From Siphonodentalium dalli (taxonomy: Eukaryota > Mollusca > Scaphopoda > Gadilida > Siphonodentaliidae), in NCBI GenBank assembly GCA_032622095.1, contig CP136061.1, positions 90,326,983 to 90,390,982 of the forward strand: 64,000 nt of DNA, read 5' to 3'. The position numbers were made by a program, and so were the translations under genes. This document shows, in pieces, positions 55,772-64,000 of the stretch. The notes below the pieces were generated by a model, which worked only from the letters and a program-made list of their open reading frames with translations, made no database searches and had not been told where the DNA came from. Each line of letters starts with the position of its first letter. Position 1 is the stretch's first letter.

Positions 55772-58700
55772 GATATGACACCCTTGGTAGCAGATCGGGT
55801 GATAATTTCGCGGGTGTGAGCCTTTATGTATTCATGGCTGATAACATTGATCTTTGTTTAAAACATAAGTTAATCTTACGGCATATTAACGAACAGACAT
55901 TCGGGTCATTGTTACTCATAAAAAATATAAATTTGTCAGTTTCTTTCCATTGTAAAAATCCCGGCTTATATAATTCTAACTGTGAGTAGAGATCATTTCT
56001 TATGGACTTATATGCGTTACATTCGGTAATAAAGTGAATCTCATTTTCTATAGACTTTCCTTCTTTGCAAAATAAGCATATTCTAGCTGCTTCGGATTTA
56101 ACAGGATATATATGTCTTAGTTTTTCAATAGCAAGGTTATGATTACTGATTCGCAAACGTGTAAACATACTTCTTGCCTCATTGTTGATTGTATATTTGA
56201 GATAGGGTTCTATATAATATCCATGTTTGACAAGCGCATAGGTTCTCAATTTATTACCACCATCTCCTCTGATTGCGGTAGTTGCCGTAAGCACTTTGGT
56301 GAATTCCGATCGGTATGCCTCTTTCAGTTGGCTACATAAGTTTATCGCCGCGGGCCGAATCTTCGCATCTTTTGGGCATTTCTTCCGTATTATGTCATCT
56401 AATTGTACGTTCCCTTTGATAAGTTTATTATCGGTGTACGCATCATTAAGTAACGTGTGACGCTCGTGCCGTTGTAATTTGACATTGAATGCGAAGAATT
56501 TGATGGTGGCATCTATTGTAATAGGATATCTGCCCAGCTCCGCCATCGCTGCGTAATTTGACGCCTTGTTGCCTATTCCAAGAGCCATTTTACAATATTC
56601 AACGTGCAGCTTCTCTCCGTCCAAATCTTTTCTATTGAATATATGATGTTCATTTATCCACAGTTCCGAGCCATATAATAGAATAGGCTTTATTAACTGA
56701 TCGAAAAGTTTAACGAGAATCTGTGGTGATGGCGCATGTTTGCTTTGAAGTGATCGCTTGAGGCTATGCATTGCTCTACATGCTTTATTAATCATTTCCG
56801 CTTGTGCCATAGCAAATTTGCCTTTCTTGTGAAATACGATACCTAGGTATGAGTAATGATCCACGGGTGAAATTATATCATGAGCCAAGTTAAACGTGGG
56901 AGTTGTTACTGTTCGTTTATTTGTGAATAAGATAGATTTGGTTTTGTCGGTATTTATTTGAAGTGCGTTCGATTCTGCGAAGTGTTGTAAATTATCAAGA
57001 CATCTTTGCATGCCTCTGGGGGATGTGGATAGCAATACCAGATCGTCCGCGAATAACAGGTGATTAATTGGGTTTTCATTTATAAAAGCTGGTTTGCATT
57101 CTGTATCGAAGATGGATGATATACCGTCTATGTATATTTTGAATAACGTAGGTGAAATTGAACACCCCTATCTGACTCCAATTGTAGAAAGTAGCGGCGG
57201 GCCCACACCATTGCTAGTTTTCAGTTGATATGTACTTTTATGATAAATAGATTTAATTACTCGGAGAATCTGGCCATCTATACCAAGCCGCCTCATTTTA
57301 TTGAAAAGCGTGCATCTGTCTACTGTATCAAATGCTTTCCTGAAATCGACGAAAACTGCATATAGTGGTTTTTTAACCCTCTTTACCTATTTATCAACGA
57401 TAGTTTTTAAAACAAAGGCACTATCAACCGTGCTTCTACCCTCGCGAAATCCAAATTGATTGTCACTTATCAGATTATGGTCCTCAAGAAATGAATTAAT
57501 CCGGGAGTTTATTACCTTGTTGAAAAGTTTGCCAACGGCCGAACTCAAAGCAATAGGCCGGTAATTATTTGGGTCAAAACGGTTCCCTTTCTTGTATAAA
57601 AGTGTGAGTACAGATTTGCTCCAATCCGTTGGGTAATGTCCCGATGACAGGATGCGGTTAAATAATTTTGCGAAGCAGCCTACCATGTTAGGAACCAGTA
57701 CCTTTAATAGTTCATTAGAAACGTTATCTGGTCCTGGTGCTTTGTTGCGTTTCAAATTCTTAGTTGCTGTCAAAATTTCTTGTGCCGAGATTATTGTATT
57801 ACTTATAAGTTGTTTTGGTGGTGGTAAATTATAATTTGTTATTTCTGCATTTGTCTGACTTTGTGGTCTGCAAAGTAGCGTGTTAACAAAATTAACTGCT
57901 ACATCCGGGTCTAGTGAAGTTCCCTCTTTTGGGCCATCGGTAAATTGTTTCACTAATTTCCAATATTCCGATGGGTTGCCTGTAGATAGTTTGTCCAATT
58001 TTTCACATAAATTCTGATAGTAAGTTCTTGTTTTCTGTTTTAATTGCCGCTTGTATTGTTTCTTTAGTGTGAAAAATTTGACGTATATTAACTTATCATG
58101 TGGGTTCTTCCTCATAGTTGTTATGGCTTTATCTAAGTCCTGTTTAAGTGTTCGACAACGATCGTCGAACCATGGATGCTTTTTCGGGGTTCCATTTTTG
58201 CGTCTATAAACTACCTTTGAAGCAGCTGATTCGTTTATTTCAGTTATAACTGTCATAAGATCATCCGTAGACTGTTCTATGTCCGCCATAGTGGGGGCAT
58301 AATTATGATTCATAAAGTTATTTAGTTTCCATTTGATGTATGGTTGATTTATCTTTTGGTATGCCAATTGGTCACTTTCAGGGGTCCATTTCAATTTATA
58401 TGTTGGTCTGATATATTTGTATTTTGGTTCTATGTCCGATGGGTTTCGGATTGGTACTTTATATTCAATATGAGCTGAAAGTTGGCAGTGATCAGAAAGT
58501 ACATTAGGTGATTGAACACATAGATAATCTACATCCGCCAAGTATCTATCTGATATTATTATGTAATCGACTACACTAGCACCGTTGTATTGGTAAGATG
58601 TGAGGCTCCCAAGGCGATCTCCACTACATCGTCCGTTCACAATTCGTAACTCGGCGGTGCGACATAGAGATAGAAGTTGTTCACCAAAGGAGTTCACTAC

Positions 58701-58918
58701 CTTGTCAATACTATTTCGGGGCTCCCTATCGGATCGATCATTTTCCGAAATAACGAAATCAGGTCGCTCCGCGGTGCGAGCATTAAAGTCACCGCCTAAT
58801 ATAACCATGTCCGAGTCGTTTACTTCAATAAGCTTTGTCTCTAGACATGAGAAAATAGAGTCTAGGTCAGTTGTCTTGGCTCGTTCGGATGACCAGTAGG
58901 TCAGATGTTGGCGGTCTT
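55772..58918 (-). mobile_element. Nested, 5'-truncated non-LTR retrotransposon
   Basis: A 3,147-bp insertion between TTAT direct repeats (55768-55771 and 58919-58922) within the plus-strand relative. It carries the long minus-strand pol frame and about 50 bp of 3' UTR ending near TGTCATATCA. The 5' end is cut inside the endonuclease domain. Confidence 0.82.
55824..58914 (-). pseudogene. Non-LTR pol: endonuclease C-half, reverse transcriptase, zinc knuckle; two TAG stops
   Basis: One continuous minus-strand frame of about 1,030 codons. Endonuclease end: ILGGDFNAR and LSDHCQLSAHI. RT: NKAPGPDNVSNELLKVL, LYKKGNRFDPNNYRPIALSS, GFREGRSTVDSAF, VFVDFRKAFDTVDR and catalytic LLFADDLVLLS. C-terminal: LIKPILLYGSELW, and knuckle CLFCKEGKSIENEIHFITEC. 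Only two in-frame stops interrupt it, both TAG: 57389-57387 and 57170-57168. The second replaces the Gln of the GVRQGC motif, as expected from a C-to-T change. No frameshift was noticed, so the copy is fairly recent. Clade not assigned; it is distinct from the element at 3-2576. Confidence 0.87.
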
Positions 58919-59667
58919 TTATCGCAAGCTATTAAAGATCAACACCTACTTCCCGCTGATATGTCTATCTTTTCATTTCCGCAAATTATTGATATGTCCA
59001 ATATCACAAACCAGACAAACCCATTGACATTTATGATTAATTTGAAAAAACAACTGAAGGAAATGCATGTATGTAAGTTTATAGACAGTATGGCCGATAA
59101 TACCGAAAAAGATAAGAAAAACAAATTAAGGACTTATCGGGTTGTGAAACGAAATATTAGTTTAGAATTATATTTGGAATGCACGCACTCTGCTAAGGAT
59201 CGAAATATGTTCACTAGACTACGCATAAGTAATCACAATCTTGCAATTGAAAAAGGAAGACATTGTCAACCTAAAATACCTCTTGAAAACGAGTATGCAA
59301 ATGTAGTACATCAACGATCGAGGATGAATTTCACTTTTTAATGGAATGTCAAATATATAGTACCTTGCGATCAGAGATCAATAAAATAATGACAAAGCAT
59401 TCAAAGGCATATAATAACTTGGATGATATACATAAGTTTAAGATGATATTGAGGAACGATAACAGATCAAATTGTGCGAAAGTCTGCAGCTTGATCCGAC
59501 AGTACTTTCAGTTAAGATCAGAATGTCAAATTGGATGCAACAATTGATCTATTTAATTTTTTATGTTGTTATATTTTCCTTGAAATAACTATACTTCAAT
59601 AATCACAATGAATGTATACATTATATAATATGATGTATGTGAAATGAAAATGTACTATTATGTTCAT

Positions 59668-59700
59668 TGCTAATAAATCTATTCTATTCTATTCTATCGA
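59668..59700. repeat. (TTCTA)n tail
   Basis: AATAAATCTATTCTATTCTA then TTCTATCG: a pentanucleotide run at the 3' end of the plus-strand retrotransposon relic, as many non-LTR elements end in simple repeats. Confidence 0.8.
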
Positions 59701-60235
59701 TTCCATACCATACCTAGACACATTTATTGTTGTTATACCGGCGTTCAAATGCATGATATTGGACTACGACCTATAATTGGTTCAAGGTGTAATCCATATA
59801 ACTGCATTGCCAACGGATCAACAACGCATCTACAACGTCCACAGTTGACTTATTCAGCGTGTATTAAATAGCATGATGTCAGGGACGTAGCTACAGGTGG
59901 ATGTAGGGGTGTGACACCCCCAATATTTGGCAAAATTTCAACTTTTGGCAATTCCGAGGAAAACAATCTAAATTTTGGAATTTTTAGACTGTGAACAAGA
60001 TGAATTTGGCAAGAGATCACTAAGTTCTTACCTATACATTTTATTTTAGTTGGTAAATCGGAATCCTAGATGGTTTAGGAAGTTCCGTCGAAAAATGTGG
60101 TCCGAATCAGGGAATTTCTGAAATTTCCCGAATTTTCGGTACAGGGCGGTATTAATTAATGGTCCAAAATAGCATGTTTAATTAATTTAATGGAAATAAT
60201 TTTGGTGATTAACGGACGAAATGAATGACGGACGA

Positions 60236-60650
60236 ACTCCACCCTGTTACAAATTAAAAACATACAGACAATTTAAGACTGAGACGAAATTAGAAGACTA
60301 CTTAAATGAATGTAAAATAACAAAACCTTGGGAATCACTTACACGGCTACGAATCGGTTCCCATGCAGTCGTTGGGAATTGAACGAGGTCGTCATCAAAA
60401 TGTTGACGAACAATATCGCATTTGCGAACTGTGCAATGAGAAGGATGACGAATTACATCTTATTACGAGCTGTTCATTACTCGCACAAGAACGAACCCAT
60501 CACTTTAACAAACTACCATATAATATACAACAACTATCGGGGTTAGATCAGTTCAATCGCATACTGCAATGTACTGATCCGCTTTTCATAAATGCCCTTG
60601 CCCGTTTTATTCATCACGGATTAGAAAAAAAAGGGAATATGGCAACCTAG
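60236..60650 (+). pseudogene. Non-LTR retrotransposon C-terminal remnant
   Basis: Across two frames: ESLTRLRIGSH, then after a small shift near 60365 IERGRHQNVDEQYRICELCN and DELHLITSCSLLAQER, ending at TAG 60648-60650. TRLRI...ERGRH followed by C-x2-C...H...C is the same arrangement as TRLRISNHNLAIEKGRH plus knuckle in the neighbouring elements, but sequence identity is low, so it is a third, different family member. No RT domain remains. Confidence 0.7.
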
Positions 60651-61286
60651 TCCAGAACTACTACAAAGAATAGGAAACCATACGAGAGTAAGCACCCCTT
60701 AATTAATGACCTAAAATACTACCAGTCATCACCATAAACTAATTATGTACCTGCTTATCTCATGTATTATATTTAAGTATGCTCTGTTGTTACCTATTGT
60801 CTTTTATTACCTATTATTGCATGTATGTGTACGCTTGATCGTTTAAGTACAAATAAATTGATTAATTGAGTAAATTACTGGAGTGTTGGTCGATTGATTG
60901 ATTTAATAAAACATCTTAAATCACATGTGTTAGCTAGATGTGAATAGTTATCAATAATAATGCTGGATATGCCCAAAATAACTTTTTACATGCGAAGATA
61001 TCTAATTCGTGAAAAGTGTCAAATCTGAGAATGAATTATATCACTTTAAGAGATGATATATTTTCGTTTTCGTGAAGTGGCAATCCAAGTGTGGCCTTAA
61101 ATGACTTAGTGACATAGTACATATCCCTACTCTAAGGAGCCGACCTTACATGTGTGCTACAAAGAGTAACCAACTAACTGTAACACGCTGTTAGGGCATA
61201 CAGCAATTACTTAATATGACCGGTAAAAAATACCCCCTCCTATTACCAGTTTTACCACGTGGTGTCCATGATCTCGCGAGACCTAT
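60651..61286. other. Unassigned
   Basis: No supported gene. This is the left flank of the following retrotransposon insertion. Confidence 0.4.
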
Positions 61287-61370
61287 AGGTTACAAACAAC
61301 TAATTATTTTACATATGCCTCGATACACCTTCACGACCACGCCCACACCAATCTATGGCTCCAATGAAAA
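61287..61370. repeat. Left copy of 84-bp direct repeat flanking a retrotransposon
   Basis: AGGTTACAAACAACTAATTA ... CACACCAATCTATGGCTCCA + ATGAAAA; repeated at 63340-63423 with two mismatches. The retrotransposon lies exactly between them. Confidence 0.92.
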
Positions 61371-62779
61371 TCTTACATCACGTATAATATCTATTAGCCA
61401 GGGAACAAGGCAGGGAAGTACCCTCGCTCCGATTTTCTACGCCATCTACATAGACAGTTTGCTCAGTGAGCTCGAACACTCGAACTTTGGTTTCAGGCTG
61501 CTAAATATCAACTGCTCGTCTCCCACACAGGCAGATGATATGACCATCCTCTCGCTTTCATCATATGGAATACAAAAAATGTGTAATATATGTGGCAATT
61601 ACAGTAAAAAATGGCGATTTATGTATAACCAACAGAAATGTCAGGTAATTATCTTCAATGAGAAATCTAAATACGCCTCTATCAATCGCACATGGATGCT
61701 AAATGGCATAGCAGTTAATAAAACGGATTCAGTCACGCACCTGGGCATACCATTACACAAAAGTGACTTTCCAAACACTCTTACAGAAAGTGTCAGCTCA
61801 AAAATTCGGTCGACATATCTTATGTTAAGCACTGCCGGCATGTACGCAGGAGGCATAACACCTCAGAGTTCAATGGTAATGTATAAATCAGTGGTACTTT
61901 CTCGTGGACTTTACGGTTCAGAATTTCTCTGTGGCTTATCAGCCTCTAACTTGATCAAGCTCGAAAGAGTTCACAGATTTTGCTTGAAGCGTATTCAGGG
62001 CCTACCTGCCCGATGCAGGACCGATGTCGTTACTGCCCTGCTAGGAACATATCCACTTCAAGTTAGTATTGATGCCAGAAAAATTTCACTCTTTGGAGCC
62101 CTTTGTCGACTAACGCTTGGAAAGGCTTGTAAAACAATCTTTGAAACTAGGCTGTTTGATTACGTTTACTCACAGAACCCGACAACAACTTTTATTGGCG
62201 AAGTATTTTCATTACTCGTGAAATACAACTTGACTGATGGAGTATATGAGTACATCAGGTATGGCGTATTTCTCTCGAAAGAGTCGTGGAAGGCGCTAAC
62301 GAGAAATAATATTCGAAACACAACCGAGTCAGATTGGAAAATTAGAACGGAAATTGACCCATCATTCAATCGGTTTCGGAATGTACATGACAACCTAAAC
62401 ATGTCTGATCTTTGGCGACTCTGTCGAAAATTTTCACATAATAAACATTCCTATCTAACCACAGCTCTTGTGATCGATGCAACAACGTACTTAAACGAAG
62501 CACTTATCCAGTGTCCTAACTGCTATAAAATGTACCTTGATAAAGTACAGCACGTTCTCATTGAATGCAGTTCCCTGACATCACTACGGAATAATATGTT
62601 TTTTTGATATTATTGATCGTTATGGCGTAGAATGTTTTATCAAGATTGATGATCTTTCATTGGACGAAATGATCTTGCTTCATTTGACTCACATTACTGG
62701 TGATATGTGTACAGCAGTTGATGATGTATACGTCTTTCTGGACTTCATGGTAACGATTACTGCCAAATTATGGATGTGA
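61371..62779 (+). pseudogene. Non-LTR pol: RT second half and C-terminal region, frameshifted
   Basis: Starts at RT motif ISISQGTRQGSTLAPIFYAI, with the ADD catalytic box in QADDMTILSL, then VTHLGIPLHK, LERVHRFCLKRIQGLP, LWRLCRKFSHNK and a zinc-knuckle-like CPNCYKMYLDKVQHVLIEC. The frame stops at 62607 because of a seven-T run; one base less would continue through DIIDRYGV and LLHLTHITGDM to TGA 62777-62779, matching IDRFGI and LLHLTHLPRDI in the relative at 11685-12602. The ATG at 61216 lies in flanking DNA and is not the protein start. Endonuclease and N-terminal RT are missing. Confidence 0.86.
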
Positions 62780-62834
62780 TACAATGCACTCTTGCAGGGA
62801 AATATTTCCTAGTCCATCATTGAATAATACAAAT

Positions 62835-63180
62835 CAGTCAGCCCATCATCATCATCGTCATCATCATCATTATCATCATCATCGTCGTCACCACCATCGA
62901 CATAATCATCGTAATCATCATCGCCGTCGTCCATGTCATCATCATAATCTTCATCGTCGTCATCGCCACCGTCATCATTGACGTCATCGTCATAATCTAA
63001 TTTCCTCATCTTCAACATCATTTTCATCATCATGTACATCATCATCATCGTCATCATTATCATTATCATCATCATCAATATAGTCATCTTCTTCCTCACG
63101 TTCAACATTAACATCGTCATCATCGATCAACGTCGTCGTTCTCAACATCATCCCAATCATCATCATCATCGTCAGTATAT
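62835..63180. repeat. (ATC)n trinucleotide-rich tract
   Basis: Long, imperfect (ATC/GTC)n inside the retrotransposon 3' UTR, giving spurious His-, Asp- and Ile-rich ORFs on both strands. Confidence 0.92.
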
Positions 63181-63339
63181 CCACCATTGTAGAAATGTAA
63201 ATACGTCTTGCTTATCATATTTATTTGTGTTGTTTCTATAAAATTTAATTATGATATCTATTCATTGTGTTGTGCATAACAATGTTATATTCTTTGTAAA
63301 ATCTTCAATATCTGGAGGAGAAAAAAATATAATAATAAC

Positions 63340-63423
63340 AGGTTACAAACAACTAATTATTTTACATATGCCTCGATACACCTTCACGACCACACCCACA
63401 CCAATATATGGCTCCAATGAAAA
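63340..63423. repeat. Right copy of 84-bp direct repeat
   Basis: Same sequence as 61287-61370 with two substitutions (G/A and C/A). Confidence 0.92.
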
Positions 63424-64000
63424 CGTTAAATTTGGGGCCGTGATCGGTACTCATTCGCGACTTGTTCGACCCAAAACAAATCACGGGTAAACGACTCAGC
63501 TTGCAAGTTACATAGCCAAACTAGCGAATATACAATATATACACACACAAATATAACAAAAGTGTCCAAATTAGCCTCAAATAAGAATAATTCGGGCAGA
63601 AATGTGGAAACTATTGTAATGTGCAACAATTTTCCCTGAAATATCATTCAATTTGCCAGAAAATTGCCCGAATAGGCTGGAATAGGACCATAAAAAATCT
63701 CCAGTTTGCCCGAATGTTGAACTTTCTACCCGATTTGGGGGGGGGGGGGGGCTGCAGCCTCCAGCCCCCCCCCCCGGCCCATGATTGTGACAGAGCGGTA
63801 TAAATACAACAATTAACAGAGAACATAAATATATCAAATTGAAATTTCACATAATATTGTCAGGTAAATTGTTAATCCGATTTCCCCTCGGACTATATGC
63901 CTATACTGATTGCACATATAGTCAGATATAGTTAAAGAATTCACTTATTTAGGGGTTAAATTATTTTATAATGGTCGCTTCTGCCAGAACATAAAGAAAA
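63424..64000. other. Unassigned, with adjacent poly-G and poly-C runs
   Basis: GATTTGGGGGGGG (G~15) at about 63736-63752 is followed by CTGCAGCCTCCAG and a C12 run at 63765-63776, forming a potential GC hairpin. It may be the end of another poly-G-ended element. No gene. Confidence 0.4.

Larger units (their letters stand above)
55222..59547 (+). pseudogene. Non-LTR retrotransposon C-terminal region, split by a nested element (parts 55222-55771 and 58919-59547)
   Basis: The left part encodes YTFLGINFTRTGSL, KIMLKLYDKLIKPIQLYGSE and FCKQVLGVGKFASNQA. The right part encodes NKLRTYRVVKRNISLELYL, MFTRLRISNHNLAIEKGRH and, after a frameshift near 59290, a zinc-knuckle-like CKCSTSTIEDEFHFLMEC, then a stop. 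Both parts align with consecutive stretches of the opposite-strand element lying between them (YSYLGIVFHKKGKF; LIKPILLYGSELW; FTRLRISNHNLAIEK). The split is at TTAT (55768-55771 / 58919-58922), and joining there keeps the frame. The 3' end carries a (TTCTA)n tail at about 59668-59700. RT catalytic motifs are absent (5' truncation). Confidence 0.82.
61371..63339 (+). mobile_element. 5'-truncated non-LTR retrotransposon insertion
   Basis: The sequence between two 84-bp direct repeats begins inside the RT domain and ends in an A-rich GGAGGAGAAAAAAATATAAT + AATAAC tail, as expected of target-primed reverse transcription with 5' truncation. It includes the pol remnant and a ~560-bp 3' UTR dominated by an (ATC)n tract. 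Confidence 0.8.

Noticed and set aside
61216..61370. ATG 61216 as the true start of the retrotransposon protein
   Set aside because: This segment lies in or before the 84-bp flanking repeat, which also occurs after the element; RT homology starts only after it.
62809..63241. Asp-rich and His-rich ORFs
   Set aside because: Low-complexity translation of the (ATC)n tract in a retrotransposon 3' UTR.

Overview
The window is eukaryotic, almost certainly metazoan, nuclear DNA. It has split coding exons with GT/AG borders, several clades of non-LTR retrotransposon, an LTR-retrotransposon fragment, a Crypton-type recombinase, many short inverted-repeat elements, and microsatellites and minisatellites in an AT-rich background. 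The mix (Crypton/DUF3504 recombinase, Jockey/CR1-like elements, dense foldback MITEs, poly-G tracts) would fit a marine invertebrate such as a mollusc or other lophotrochozoan, but nothing here fixes the species. There are no bacterial-style operons, rRNA genes or CRISPR arrays. The assembly contains one 100-N gap (54363-54462).

Host genes are few. At 4.8-7.5 kb three phase-0 exons on the + strand encode the last three LIM domains of a testin/prickle-family (PET-LIM) protein; the upstream PET part is not visible and probably lies before the window. Two isolated ATG-to-donor segments, 49305-49394 and (weaker) 30177-30251, may be first coding exons of other genes.

The rest is mobile or repetitive. 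From left to right: a nearly full non-LTR pol ORF (1-3.3 kb); a TA-flanked foldback MITE and a 22-bp minisatellite (3.3-3.9 kb); the LIM gene; foldback and degenerate tandem repeats (8.5-10.4 kb); copies of a TTAA-flanked MITE family (10.6-33.3 kb); a 5'-truncated retrotransposon (11.7-12.6 kb); long AT-rich tandem arrays (13.5-15.8 kb); a quiet stretch (15.8-19 kb); nested MITEs and palindromic elements (19-28 kb); a large decayed inverted-repeat element carrying a Cys/Glu-rich repeat protein, itself split by a GATATC-palindrome foldback element (34-40.2 kb); a poly-G-ended element containing a Crypton recombinase gene (40.5-43.6 kb); further foldback elements (45-48 kb); a Gypsy-type pol fragment between 130-bp direct repeats (51.5-53.1 kb); and retrotransposons nested in one another (55.2-63.4 kb).

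The most distinctive theme is a set of foldback elements built from repeated short palindromes or satellite units between terminal inverted repeats, several with clear target-site duplications of 7, 9 or 10 bp. In two places removing an inserted element restores the interrupted reading frame (36509-37356 and 55772-58918), which fixes the order of insertion.
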